A DNA stretch of 64,000 bases from Aplysia californica (lineage: Eukaryota; Mollusca; Gastropoda; Aplysiida; Aplysiidae), in contig NW_004797276.1 of NCBI RefSeq assembly GCF_000002075.1, positions 2,337,741 to 2,401,740 of the forward strand. The letters run 5' to 3'. The notes below the pieces were generated by a model. The model made no database searches. It saw only the letters and a program-made list of their open reading frames with translations, and was not told the DNA's origin. Positions 46,232-58,570 of this stretch are shown here, piece by piece; positions within the stretch are counted from its first letter, which is position 1, and each line of letters starts with the position of its first letter. Position numbers and translations under genes: made by a program.

Positions 46232-47416
46232 CTGAAGAAGAAATAATTAATGCTCATTTTCTACAGGTATTCCTTGATTTCCCTAACCAAGGGGCAAATG
46301 GTGTTAGCATCAGTTCTCATGCTCCTACTGTTATCCCCAATTAAGGTTTTAGTTCAGTTTTAGTAAGGTTTTACGGAGATTTCAACTGCATAACCAATCA
46401 AAGTAAGAGACAGAAAAAATAAAATTACCTTCAAATACAAGAGCACTAAACTATGACTACGCTAGGAATCAAAGATCAAAGGGACCCTCAATTGAAGGGC
46501 TTGGGTAAAATTTAAGATTCAAAACGGCAACTTAGTTGTCCTTGTAGAAGAAAAAAAGTAGCAAAACTCCTAAAACTATATGAAATCTAAAAAAAATATC
46601 AAGAAAATACATTTTGCTGTGATGGCTATTCAACAATCTGAGACAAATGATGTCAGCAAGTTCATCCCTTGCACATTTCATTCCAGCAAAATGTTCAGCT
46701 ACTGGCACACCATCATGCAACAAAAACTTTTCCGATAACAATGGCAACCCCATCCCCACAAAAATCTAAAACGCAAATGATTTTTTGTGGACAAACAACC
46801 GCTTTCTAAATATTCCCTGGTGACATTCAACAGTGAGGCAAAAAATACCGCCGACTCGCTTTCTTTCCAACATTTGACAGGACAAAAAAAATTGACAACT
46901 TTCAGCAAGATACTCTAAAAAAAAACCTTGCAAGCATCACTTAGTGCCAGGGCGAATAAACTGTATGCAGAAAGCTTACAAAAATGTAATGGAAAATACA
47001 GAAAGTAATAGCAATGCCCCCATTCAATAAACCAATTCAATTTAATACACAAAACATCTTTACACAATGTATCGACAGACATATGCATTTACACAATGTA
47101 TCGACAGACATATGCACAAACAAAAAAAGTGTGACTGAGGCCACTCCTGGGAACTTCAACAATTTTTGCACGCCACCTTGGATCACACAACAGATACCAA
47201 TGAATCCAAGAACACTTTTCTCTTTTTCTTAAAAAATGTAACCATCTGTAGGTTTTGTCCATTAATAACTGCTCATCCAGAGAAACAGGAATCCTTCAGA
47301 GCCAGGCTCATAAAAAATTTCCTCATACTGTCATACTCATATCTTATTTTCCATTAAAAAATCAAAACCAGTTAATTATTTTTTCTAGTCTTCAAAATAA
47401 AGTCGTTCACAGTGGA
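46232..47416. other. Spacer between T5 and T6
   Basis: AT-rich. It holds a tandem duplication at 47061-47116 and no further exon. Around 46362-46395 the sequence AGTAAGGTTTTACGG ... CAACTGCATAA resembles part of the MITE at 54588-55071, possibly a fragment of a related repeat. Confidence 0.4.
47061..47116. repeat. Tandem duplication, two ~28-bp units
   Basis: Two adjacent copies of a unit containing ACACAATGTATCGACAGAC followed by ATATGCA are near-identical. Recent local duplication in the spacer. Confidence 0.93.
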
Positions 47417-47607
47417 CTAAAGGCATTTTGCTTTGCAATGTTTCATATGTCTCACTAAATTTTTCTTGTAATAAAATTTATTTCCACAGAAAGAACACTG
47501 AAATTGTAATAGCCCATAATGTATAGCAGCTGTGTGTTCTTCTAGCTGCTTTCGATGATGACAACGTTGTCCACATATTCGACACTGAAATCGAGTATAC
47601 CCTGCAC
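47417..47607 (-). CDS. Alternative terminal exon T5 (class I fingers)
   Basis: Read from the acceptor TTCTTTCACAG before 47607. It has 63 residues to a TAG at 47417. Leader A-G-Y-T-R-F-Q. Finger 1 is at 9-30 (C-R-I-C ... H-T-A-A-I-H) and finger 2 at 38-58 (C-S-F-C-G-N-K-F-Y-Y-K-K-N ... H-M-K-H-C). The A-G-Y-T-R-F-Q-C entry resembles T13 (G-L-G-Y-T-T-R-F-Q-C). Confidence 0.93.
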
Positions 47608-47718
47608 CTGTGAAAGAAAAAATTGTTCTCTAAAAACAGCATCTGCTATGGGTCTCCACTTCAGAGGAATAAAAACATATTTTTTAAATCCTAGAACATT
47701 CTTCTGTGTTACCAAAAA

Positions 47719-47942
47719 TTATGGGATGACATTGCTAGGAGCTCCACATTTTTGTATGCGCGCAGTACAAAACATTAAGTGGCGGACGACATTTCTCTTA
47801 TAAGAGTATCTTTTACCACACCATTCACAAACATATTGAGACATGTGAAGATGGACACTGTTTGTATGTTCTTGCAGGTGAGTTTGGTCCCGACAACGTC
47901 TCCCACAAAATTCACATTGAAATCTGCAACCTATAATACCAC
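47719..47942 (-). CDS. Alternative terminal exon T4 (class I fingers)
   Basis: The acceptor CCTTTCTCTGCAG precedes 47942, giving about 74 residues. Leader G-G-I-I-G-C-R-F-Q. Finger 1 is at 10-31 (C-E-F-C-x12-H-T-N-S-V-H) and finger 2 at 39-59 (C-E-W-C-x12-H-L-M-F-C). A 15-residue tail follows. The stop lies about 110 bp before the T5 acceptor. Confidence 0.94.
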
Positions 47943-48600
47943 CTGCAGAGAAAGGACAAATAATGTCAGTCAACGCAAGCTCCACACACTACAACAACAG
48001 TGTGTGTAAACTGAAAGGGTGCCCACACCAATGAAAAAGACCTTTGTACTTTGAATATCACAATATCCATTGACATCAACAATAACACAACACTGACATT
48101 AAGGATAACAAAACTTACAGAAAAAAAGGTAAGACAATAAGTCATGAAAATTCAGAACACACAATACTAATTTTAATATTTTAATGAAAAGCAGGTCACT
48201 ATCAGAATTAAAAAAAAAATTACAACAGAGCTCACCCCAGTCACCAATAACAACGACAAGAATGGCCTGTTAACAAAAGGCTTTCTTTAAAAATGGTTTT
48301 AAAAATACGGCAACAGTTCCTTCATAAAGAAACAATCCATCTGTGTCATTGATCACACAAAGTGTTTACAGTCTCAATAGGAATCTCAGCTTTAAAAGAA
48401 GAAAAGCAAAAAGAATATGTAGTTTTACTTTCTATATGAAAAAAAATTTCAACTGACAATTCACATCTCCAAAACCTGAATTTAATTGAAACAAAATGAT
48501 AAAGAGCTTCGGTCTGAATGAAATACACTGAATTTGAGAACAAGATGAGACAGAACCGCCATCTTCAAAGGTCACAAGTCAATATGTCAAAAAGGTAAGT
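47943..48600. other. Spacer between T3 and T4
   Basis: AT-rich intron/3'-UTR. No feature recognised. Confidence 0.4.
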
Positions 48601-48761
48601 TCAGTGACACTTTGCTTTATGTCTCATATAGTGGCCATGATGGAATAGCTTTCGCCCACAAAGTTCACACTCAAACTTGAACTTGGCCATAGCATCATCC
48701 ATTTTTGAAGGGTCTGTTTTCCTAGAAGTGAAAACAAGTTTTGCTCCAGTTTTCCTGAGGT
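48601..48761 (-). CDS. Alternative terminal exon T3 (single C2HC finger)
   Basis: The acceptor TTTCTTTCTGCAG precedes 48761, giving 53 residues; the junction residue is Asp. A basic/polar leader of 31 residues (K-T-D-P-S-K-M-D-D) is followed by one finger at 32-52 (C-E-L-C-G-R-K-L-F-H-H-G-H-Y-M-R-H-K-A-K-C) and a final His before the stop. It lacks the partner finger that 28 of the other termini have. The finger is of the class I second-finger type (C2HC). A lone finger usually binds DNA weakly, so this isoform may act by dimerising or as a competitor (inference). Confidence 0.88.
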
Positions 48762-49027
48762 CTGCAGAAAGAAATAAGCACCTCCTTAACAAAAATCTGT
48801 ATTTCACTTGTGCTTGTTGTCCAACTCCATATAACCAATAATAAAGTAGCATTGGTTACATGCAGCTGTTGCTAGGACATCTCTTTCTTTTTATGTGCAA
48901 CTTTTAGTCCCCCATTCCAAACAATAAGTTTCTCATAATCTACACAAAAAGTTTCCTTACAAAAATGCAAAGAATGGCAAAATAAAAAACGCAACTTACA
49001 AACAACATTAAAAGTGACACCCACATT

Positions 49028-49449
49028 CTACATACAGTTTGTTGAATAATCTCCATGCACATTTCTGCAGTGTCTTCTTAAGTCATGCCTGTACGTAAAA
49101 TTTCTTTGACACCATGGACACACATGTAGCTTCACACGAAAGTTCCCTCCACAGACTCTCTCATGTCTAGCGAGAGTGGATTTATGCATAAACGGCAGGG
49201 TGCACTTTTCACATTTGAAAGGTTTTTCATACGAGTGCATATTAAGGTGCTTCACTAACAGTAACTCTGAGTCAAAACTCTTGTTACAATAGAAGCACCA
49301 GCAAGAAGCAGCTGACGAAGAGCTCTCTTCTTTTGAATGAGAGGATTGCACAAATTTATCTATGTTGGCGTTTCTTGAAGAGGAGAACAAAGTCAAATCA
49401 GCCACCTTGCCCTTTTCTAAGCTCCTTGAGGTCACATTTGTTGCTCCCT
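49028..49449 (-). CDS. Alternative terminal exon T2 (three fingers)
   Basis: The acceptor TTTTTTCATCCTCAG precedes 49449, giving 140 residues. A Ser/Lys/Glu-rich leader of about 50 residues precedes finger 1 at 52-72 (C-F-Y-C-x12-H-L-N-M-H), finger 2 at 80-100 (C-E-K-C-x12-H-E-R-V-C) and finger 3 at 111-132 (C-P-W-C-x12-H-C-R-N-V-H). Fingers 1 and 2 are joined by S-Y-E-K-P-F-K, close to the classical TGEKP linker, which is unusual in this array. It is the only three-finger terminus. Confidence 0.94.
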
Positions 49450-49801
49450 CTGAGGATGAAAAAAAGGCAGGGCGGACATGAGAGGACCAATTCTCCCATT
49501 CCCTATCTCAGTCACTTCTGTTTTAGACTACAAAACAAATAAACATCCCTAATGTACTTGAATTGCTGTCCAGCAAAAAAAAACAACCCAAAAAACTATC
49601 CAGCCAAAATTGCATTCTGTAGTTTCACCAAAAGCACAAAATGGGCACCATCCAAAACCAAGGACATCACAGATGGTTTTGACCAAAAGAAAAAAAATAA
49701 ATCACTTCCACATAAACCAAAACCTCACAACTGTTTCAAACAATTGGAAAATTCAAAACAAAGACAGCGTACTGGCACAGAGTAAGCCTAATGCCACCTT
49801 C
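49450..49801. other. Spacer between T1 and T2
   Basis: A/C-rich on the plus strand, about 350 bp, with no exon or repeat recognised. It must contain the T1 3' end. Confidence 0.4.
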
Positions 49802-50094
49802 TCAGACACCACCATCTTCCACTTTAGACTGGATTCGTTTTTGACATGTTCGTTTGTGCCGAGAAAGATTCCCAGCATAAGCAAACTGACCATTACAATG
49901 GTGACATACATAAGACTTAATTTTCAAATGAGTATTAACATGACCATCAAAATGATTTCGATATAAAAATGTTCGGTCACAAAAAGGGCAAGGAAATGGG
50001 GGACACTTGTATTTTAAACTCTCATACACAGTACGAGCTGACAAAAGGCCAACTTCAGGATTTGACAAGTAAAGCTGACCCGCCTTGCCAAGAG
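49802..50094 (-). CDS. Alternative terminal exon T1 (two fingers, first in the array)
   Basis: The acceptor CCTTTGTCTCCAG precedes 50094; the first bases are CT, so the junction residue is Ala. 97 residues. A 35-residue leader with hydrophobic S-N-P-E-V-G-L-L-S-A precedes finger 1 at 36-56 (C-P-F-C-x12-H-V-N-T-H) and finger 2 at 64-84 (C-H-H-C-x12-H-K-R-T-C). A 13-residue tail follows. Finger 1 has x3 between the histidines instead of x4, as in T2, so T1 and T2 form a slightly different subgroup at the front of the array. Confidence 0.94.
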
Positions 50095-53000
50095 CTGGAG
50101 ACAAAGGAAAAGTGAAAGTTTACAGTTAATAACAATTATTCTCCACACTTTTCTCTCCATCAAAACACAAATGCGAGAGAACTGAACAAGAAACTGGGGG
50201 AAAAAATAAAAAACTCAGCACACAAAAAAATCTGCCAAGTAACAATAACAATTTTGGGTTTACTAAACATAAACTGATCATGAGAAAAACAAAACCCCCA
50301 GCAACTGTGTATTCATGTGTTTTCGGGCAAATAGCACGAAATAAAAGGTTCAAATGATGGCAAATCAAGTTCTAAACTTTGTCAGTCCAGCAACATCCAA
50401 ATTCAAAGTGACAATTTGATTTTATAAAAAAAACCAATGCTTTCCAACATCCATGTTCAAACAAACAACCAACAAAAGCAAAATTATATTGTAAAGATAA
50501 GATTCTCTTTCAAACATGTCAAAAAGCTTTGGACTTTTTCAAGTAGCACGTCAAAAGTTATTAAAAAAAACACAGTGGAAGTTTGACATATTCACTTTTT
50601 AATTTAGGTGCATAACCAGACATGTCAATGAACCAATACAATACAAACCCAGAGAAAGTTTTTTTTTACAGTCATGTGATACAGAATACTGAGGGTAACA
50701 TTGTATAGTACATTCACACAACAATTTATTTTATGAAAATCAGACTACACAATGGCCCAAACTCACAATTTCATGAGCATGGCATACATCTGGACACCCT
50801 TAAAAACTCAACAATAAGAACGGCCAGAACTAATGTTATCATCAAACAATAAACTAACAGACAATAACACAAAAAGAATGGAACAGATTGGCATCAGTCC
50901 CTTCTACAAATGCATTCAGCAAGACAGCTTTTGATTCCCTGAATTACATGTTGCCTCCTTTCTAGTCACAAACCTAATGTAATAGGCACCACTAAGCAAT
51001 CAGACGATTCTTCTTCGACTTTGATGTATAAAAGTGAAGTGAGTGTCAGGTTTTTAAAGTTACTTTTTTATTACAGTACTAAGATTAAGAAACAACATGT
51101 ATAATTAGGACAATGAAGAGGCAAATATGTGTTTGTCACGCTGCCATCACAGGAAAATGTATTCTGTTTGAACCTTGCGCAATTCCCTCAAGGGCGACTA
51201 TAAAATCAAACTTACCTTTACTGCTTTGAGAACAACAAACAACAAAATAACCTCAACCTCTCCTTTAAACTACCACTAAGATGTTATTCAGTCTTCAGAA
51301 AAACAAATGTTGACAAAGGTAAAACAAAAGCTTTCCTCAACTGAAAATTCAGTTAAACGGCCATTACAGACTCATCATCCCCCCAGGTTGCATGATGATG
51401 AACAAACTGGGTTTTGCAACTGGAGTCTAATAAAATAAATTGCAGCAACATGTATATTTTCTTGAAGACTGGTACCAATTAAATCAAAGATCAAAAGCTC
51501 TTAATAATGACTTACAATTCTTTAACTCACATATACAAACTATTTATCAGCCAAAGTATGATCAAAACAAAGTGAAAAAAAGCAAGCAGCATTGCAAAGA
51601 CCTTCACGATTAAGGTATTACGGTCCAGAAAGGAACAGTAGAAAATAAACTATAAAATTGTCACAATAAAAATCTTCCAATCCAATCCACTTTGAACACA
51701 CTGAAAAGGGGGCCACCAGTACTGTATCTCTTATGAAAGAAAACAAAGAAAGAAGGCTACCTTGGTTCATTGTGGTCAACTTTATAGGAAGTTTATATAG
51801 AGAAATACAGAGAGAGCCCATTCTTTGAGTCTTCAGTCAGTCTATTCCCTACCGAGATTGTAACCTGAACCCACAAAACAAAGTATTTCAATCAGTAACA
51901 GAATACACTTGCTTTCCATTCCCTGTTACATTGATATCAAACATGATCAAATTTAAAAACACTGATACAAAATAAACTAAATAAAAAATCCCAACTGAAA
52001 GCTAACCTTGTAATGTTAAAATCACAGGAAACCAAGTACTCCTTCATGTAACAATGATATTAACTGCGACTTCTCACTTAAACATTTCCTTTACATTGAA
52101 CATTAAAAAAAAACCCTGCGCATGTCAGAGGACATTATCATTCACTCTGCCAGGGCTGCCACACCAAATGATCACACATTTGAGAGTGGTATTTTAAAGA
52201 ACTATCATTTTTTTCTTTGCCCACCGATTTTGATGAGGTTTAATTAAGAGGTTTAGTTGTCTCTGCGTAAGATTCTGGTGCTTGAAAACAATGAAAAGTG
52301 AAAACCTTGGTAAAAAGGGTCTTATCCGAATCATCGAAGGGAAGAATCTAAATTGACTTATAGTCACTCAGGTCAGGCCTGCAATTGATAAAATGATCTG
52401 CCCTTACTTTGAAATGAACTGCCGTGACCCCTGAGAGGGCTTATAACTTTTGGTGAACAAAGAATGGTTAACCTTGACAACCAGTTAAATCAGACTCTTT
52501 CTGAGTTGATGACGGATGCCATTTTCACTAATCAAATCACGAGTCTCAAGATCTGATCAATTCCATTACTCATCCCCTTAAATGGTCCAAAATGTGTAAT
52601 TTTCTCTTCTCTGACCGAGTTCCCTACTCAGGTGACATTGCAGCATTGTGTTATGACTGTACCAATTAAAATTTGAAGAATGAAAGGCACGCTCACTTCC
52701 AACAGATTACAACATTACGCAGAGGCAATCAGACAGTTGCAGAGAATGGGAGTTTGTCTGTCAACTAAATTTTTATGTAGATGATGAAAGACAGGTGCAA
52801 TGGTCAGGGAAACAAAAGCACAAATGAGTTCACAGTTCAATACCATCCCCATTTGACGCAGCCTTGTAGGCCCTACCCACCCGACGAGTGATGTAAGTTA
52901 AGGGGGTAGGCTAAAATGAAAGTGCAAAGATTGGGGAATACAAAGGCGTCAACGAGTTCACACCATGGTGTGACTCTGTCTGGAGCTAATATTTTACCCA

Positions 53001-54587
53001 CTAATCGAAATTTATAAGGGAGATGTGATTGCACTAAAATAAAGGAGTAGATAAATGGCTCCATGAGCAGTACAATTATCACAAAATTTCTCTCAATGAT
53101 TAAGATTAGCGGTGCATCCGCATTTTCGTTCAGTAAATAATGATCTGAAATGAGGGATTGCAGTCAAATATAGCTCTTCAGAGCTAGATCTTGGGGATGA
53201 CTTTTGTGATGCAAAATTTTTGTTTTCTTAAATGAGCAGGATCTTAGGTGATTTGGGATCACAAGTGGCGGAATCTTAAATGGAGACTATTATAATCTTT
53301 TAAGAAATTGTTATTTTTTAAAAAAAGTCTCTGTGTATGTATTTATATATATGTTATTAGTCTTCTCAAAGTCAGCACCAGTCGTCAAACTAGTAAAATA
53401 CTGATAACCCGGATAAAGGGAGTTTATTTGGAAACATTACAAAGTACACCAAAATAAAACCACTGTGCCTAAACATCTTACCCTTAGTTCCAGTTTTAGA
53501 ATGATTAAAAGAAACAAGGAACAAGTTTGGGCTTTGCGCTGTGTTTATGATATCTTTGGAACTAAGCGGTGCCTTAAATTTATTATTATAAAAATATATC
53601 ACAGCTGCTGAGAAAAACTCAATAAACGGTGGATTTGCCTTTGATTTAAGAGTGCTTCATTAAAAACAGCAGAGAAAGCTACCAAATTCAAGAGTACGCC
53701 AAAGTCTGCAAGTTGCAAAGCATAAATAGACTTGCATCCCAATTTTGGACACAAACCAAATAGACTTACCCAATGCATAAGGTAATTCAAAGGAACCAAT
53801 AACTTTGTAAAAGAATTCTTTGTGTCCCCCTCCTCCCCCCCACTAACCAATATTCAGCAAAAATTACAAAAGATGTTGCTTAAGTAGTCAAAACAGGACA
53901 GGATGAGTCCCTCTTTTAAAAAATTTTATTTGACTAATTTTTAGGGACTGAAACTGGCATGAAGACCAAGTTGCTGGTCATCTGGGTAATTAAAATTCTG
54001 TGGTCACCCTCAAGGTGGACTCGTGTTTGACGAGTGGGTACTTAGACTGGGCTTATTTTAGCTGCCCCCCCCCCCCCCCCACCCCCAAATAGACATTTTG
54101 TTAGACAACTAACTTCTCCCCCCATCTGTTCAAAGAACTCAATCTGCTACATTCTAGTGACCCCAATATTTGAGCCGGTTTGAGGAATTCAGGAACTTTT
54201 CACTAAACTTTGAACTGAGATATTGGCAAAAATAGTCGGAAAGGTCAATTTTGAGTAATGTATACCAGGGGATTCCCTAACCATTTCAGAATATAAGAAC
54301 TGTTTCTCGTAAACAATAAAAAAAAAATTTTTTTCTCAATTCTGCCAGGAAATAAACTGTAACTTTGAAGGCATTTTCTTATTCTTACATTTTCCCACTT
54401 TGTTGCTTCAAAATACAATGTCTCAGCTTGTAGAAAAGATAAAATTTCAAAAATTCTAAGTGCATAGTAATCAGGAAGATCCCAGTCAGAAAAGCACAAG
54501 AAATCACAACGGCCCAGAGTTAAGTTTCCAATTTCCTCAGACTAGCTTACATATACAAAACCTTCAGCGTACGAGTCCGAAGCCATA
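50095..54587 (-). other. Long intron upstream of the terminal-exon array (distal half)
   Basis: Every isoform spliced from 58844 must cross this region. It is AT-rich, and no exon, finger motif or RNA gene was found. A poly-C run lies at 54065-54080. In lola such an interval can hold internal promoters for trans-spliced termini; I see no specific promoter motif that would prove it here. Confidence 0.45.
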
Positions 54588-55071
54588 TATGGGTCATTGC
54601 ACTAGTGACTTTGACAAAGAGTAACAAAGAGGTCAAATTTTAAAGTTGCCTCCAACAGATCACCTTTCATGGACTAAGGAGCCAAATCCGCTGTTATTTC
54701 ACTCATGTGAAAGCTTGACCTCCCAGATCTTTCGGTAAAAACTTATCGCCAGTAATATGCACCGTCACAATCATTACTGTGAGTTTTTCAATCAAACATA
54801 CAAGCAAGAATAAAATAACAAAGAGAGATTCTTGGGATTTAGTCTATTTAGAGTAAGGTTTTATGGCGCTCGCAACTGCATAATGGTGTGACTTCGAGAG
54901 TCAGCCGCAAAGAAAAATACAGGAGCTGGAATATCAAGCTCGCAGTAGCTTGGCCAGACTACTAGCAAACGAAGGGTGACAACTAACTTGCCCATAATGA
55001 TGTGTAAGCACAGTTAAGAGTATGTTGATTTGAAGACTCAGGTGTCAAAATCCCTGGTGCAATGACCCATA
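54588..55071. mobile_element. TA-flanked MITE with ~30-bp terminal inverted repeats
   Basis: The left end ATATGGGTCATTGCACTAG...TTTGACA matches the inverted right end ATATGGGTCATTGCACCAG...TTTGACA with three mismatches in 30. TA lies immediately outside both copies of TGGGTCATTGCAC, fitting a TA target duplication (Tc1/mariner-like, inferred). About 484 bp long, with no transposase frame. It sits in the long intron before the terminal exons. Confidence 0.85.
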
Positions 55072-57895
55072 TGCAGAACAAAACAGGTTTTCGCTGATAC
55101 TTATCTCTGTAAAGTACTTATGGCAAAGGTGACAAAAGGAGATGCAGAAACATCCTCTGCTTGTAAATCGTGTCCATTTATTAATGCCAGAACAGAAATT
55201 CCTTCAATGGACTAATATTCATTTCTTCAGACTTACATTTTACTTCTGCTTTGTCATGTTTATCCTACACAACTGTGGGCAATTTAAAAAAAGCTAATTT
55301 CCTTTAAGGATGACAATGAAGTCATAACTTCAAAAATAGCTACCACCTTCCAGATTTCCCCATTTGCACATTTGTGTGAGTAATTCCGTGAACATGTGAG
55401 AAAAAGTGCTGACACACAATCAGATAAGAGACTTCCATAACTTTACCAAACCATTATAAAACACTAACTCATGAGTATAGGAGATTGAACCTTAAATTGT
55501 ATCTCCCTTGGTCAACCGTGGTTAAATGTGGACTGAACTGGAAGTACTTTCAATTTCCTCACTCTTTTACAATGCTTGAGCTTGCCTTGATCATTTGTTA
55601 TTCCAGTGAATAGTACAATCATATTAAAAATGAATGCTCTTGTGTAAAAACTAATATTTTAATTCATCAAGACCCGTTAAAAACAAACCCAGGCGACCAA
55701 TAGCATAGATATACTCCACCTAGGTATGTTCTCCTGAGGCAAAGTGAAGGGAAGGAATTAACCGCTAAGCAACTACTTTCAGAACTTTAAAGATTGAGAT
55801 ATCATAAGAATAGGAAGGACAAGAATACCAACAACCAAGAAAGTGTATGGCCAACTTCAGCGGGACCAAAATGCGGTGTGCAAACTTATACTGTGACTGG
55901 TTTGCCACTATCTCACAACAAATTATTTCAAAAAATTATTATTCATCCACCAGTCTGACTGTCATGCCAACCTATAAACTTCCTTTTAAAAAATCTATTA
56001 CAATGAATGTCTGAAGAATCAATGCTTTCAAAACTTAAGAAGACAATTTAAATCAAATAGAAACCTTACAACTTCAACATTTTTAGGCAGCTGTATTACT
56101 GATATCTACATAACAAAGATATGTAAAAGTGAAAGTTGACCCCTTTTCAGACTTCTTTAACAACTGAACAAATACTTAATTTTGCTTTAAAAACTACCAA
56201 GAGAGGACAGTATGTCAGTAAAATAAGAATGAGACCCCTACATACACAAAAGCATTCACTTTTGAAGTGTAAATGATAACCAAAACTTATATGTCCAAAG
56301 AACAAAAGAAGTTAATGGATACCCCAAAGGCTGTGACCAAAAGTTGTTCAGATAAATCAATTGACCCCTCACCTCATTCTATTCTGTTTAATAGCAATTC
56401 TGCTCTTCTGAGAATAGCTTAGAACAACACAGGCACAAAATATGCACATCATAATTACAAATATCCTTTTCGTGTACTCAGTGGATTTGAAATACTTCAA
56501 ATTAATCTACCAATAAAGTTTTGGACACAGTTTTGGTCATCATTTAAAAAATATTTTCAATGGTATGAAAAAAGCAAGGGCACAATACCAAAACACAAGA
56601 AAAATAAAGATTTGTAACTTCAAAGGGCTTAATATTATAACAAAAACTGATCACTTCTTTTTAAAAGCTATTTTTAAAAGAACGAACTGGCTATCCTTGT
56701 CTTACACATAAATATGTAACAAATGATTCTGGTCTAATAGGACAGAAGAATATCTATGTTTAACTCACTGAACTCTGGTCCTGAACATACGCCTAATAAT
56801 TATACAAAATATACAGTGACCAGAAAAAAATTAGGTCCAGTGTGTGTGTGTGTTTCCCCGAGGCCTAGTCGGAGGGATCAAGGGTCGCTTGTCCGGTTGA
56901 TAAGCATTGGTCAAAACTTCACACCTCTCATGCTATCCTCTGGGATAATAATGGCATGTGCCAGTCCTGCTTATACATTGCTTGCCTTTCATAGAACCAC
57001 TGTTTGATCTTTGCTTCCACCCTTAGCCCCCACCCATCAGTGTAATAAACAGTCAACTGATGCCACCCCTGTGTGCATGTAACACAATGGTTCAAGGAAC
57101 TCCTTTCTCAGCTACCTGTAGGATTTCACACTTTTGGCCTCTTGCTACGAAGGAAAGTTTCCCTGCTGGAGCGCCACTGAGAACTTTCAGACACTGGTGA
57201 CATTTCACACCCCCAACACCCTGAACATTTGCACTGTTGAGGGCTCACATAGACAGGGTAACATCTACCCTCATATTGCATCTTCTCTACTTCCCTTCTT
57301 TGCCTGGTAGCATGACGTTAAGGTAAAAGTCGATTGAACCAAACTTTGTAACAAATGAGTTCTGACTGGTAAAAAACCCCTCTGAAGGAAGGAATTATCT
57401 TTCTGCTTCCATTTTATGTGGAGATAATTGCAGAGAAATCTATGGGGGGGGGGGGGGGGGGGGGGAAGTGTTGAGATTCCCAAATAACAGATTTCCGCCT
57501 TGACAAGTTGGACTGTAGTTTAGTACGAAGCTTTTAATTAATCATTTTTCTAATCAGAAATAAGATTTCTGAAACAGGCTGCAGAAGCAGTTTAGATGTA
57601 AAACTTACTTCACTTTTATGATCTACGAGAGGCACTATATCTTTTCCACTCCCACTTATCATAAAAATAAATACTAGTTGTAAGGATACGGATGTCCGAA
57701 ACTTTGCAAGACACTATCTAAACAATTAAGTAAATTATAGACATCTACGTCTAGTTTCACATTTTTGAGTAAGAATAATAAACTTTGGAAGTTGTTTTCT
57801 GTAATTCGGTAAGAAATGTTTTCCGAAATGGAAAATGGGGTCATTAAAAAAATTTGTAGAGAACAGTTTTCCAGAAAACTTACTAAAGTTTCTAC
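55072..57895 (-). other. Long intron, proximal part
   Basis: AT-rich intronic DNA. It holds a 22-base poly-G run at 57444-57465 and a short GT run near 56840-56850. No exon was recognised. Confidence 0.45.
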
Positions 57896-58115
57896 CTTTC
57901 TCTTAACTCTGTCATCCCACCCCTCCCTCTGTGCCCTTATCTCCCTTATTCCCAACTCTTTCTGCTTCTACACCTGGCTCCTTATTGCTGTCTTTCAGCC
58001 ACAACCCCCATCTTTCGGTAGAGAAGATTAAAACATCTAATTTCCTTGGATAAAGAAAAAAAATCTTTGAAGGTCCCGAGTGCAAGTCAAAGCTCTTTTG
58101 GTGGTTCTAAAATAG
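57896..58115 (+). mobile_element. SINE family 2, 5'-truncated copy
   Basis: The C/T-rich body (CACCTGGCTCCTTATTGCTG), then AGAAGATTAAAACATCTAA, CTTGGATAAAG and GGTGGTTCTAAAATAGAT, matches the body of 10711-11235, but the tRNA-like head is missing. It abuts the TIR element at 58125-58570. Confidence 0.72.
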
Positions 58116-58124
58116 ATATGTGAG

Positions 58125-58570
58125 GCAGTGTGGTGAAATCAGGTACTCGTTAAAATAAAGAAAGTGAAGAAACTGGCATTTTCCTGCAGGTTTGGCAATT
58201 CTTATTGAATTTTGTTTTTTGGCTCAACAGCTTTCATGTCCATTATTAAGGAACACATTTCTGTGTGGATTTTTACAGAAAAACGTTGATTAAAGGTATA
58301 AAAGATGTACATTTTGTTTCTACAGACTCTAAAGCTAAGGAAATACTCAAATCTGGCAGCCATTTTCTCGCTAATTTTGCCCTGAAACCAGGCGACCCCA
58401 CCTTCTTCAATCGCCAATATCTTGACTCTTGACTCTGAGTTGTATCCAAGATAAATGGATATTATTTTTTTTTTAATCAAAAGCGAGGCAAATGGACAGG
58501 TTTAAGATGATACTAATAACTCCATATATGCCCTAAAATTGAAGAGTGCCTGATTCCATCACGTCATGAC
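58125..58570. mobile_element. Unclassified TIR element, copy 2
   Basis: The start GTGTGGTGAAATCAGG and end GCCTGATTCCATCACG are the same inverted ends as in copy 1 (39853-40262). Shared interior blocks include CAGCCATTTTCT, CCAGGCGACCCCA and TTTTGTTTTTTGGC. Same orientation as copy 1. It lies about 270 bp downstream of the 174-bp exon's donor in the long intron. Confidence 0.75.

Noticed and set aside
48560-48605. Strong plus-strand donor-like AAAAAGGTAAGTTC next to T3
   Set aside because: No plus-strand exon precedes it. It sits at the stop end of a minus-strand exon and is probably chance.
1854-50094. A tandem cluster of independent zinc-finger genes
   Set aside because: The exons lack their own start codons in frame, begin at AG acceptors in one common phase, and have no repeated N-terminal domain.
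57674-57955. 93-codon minus-strand frame as an extra shared exon
   Set aside because: Its first part is the reverse of a SINE body and the rest shows no coding signal.
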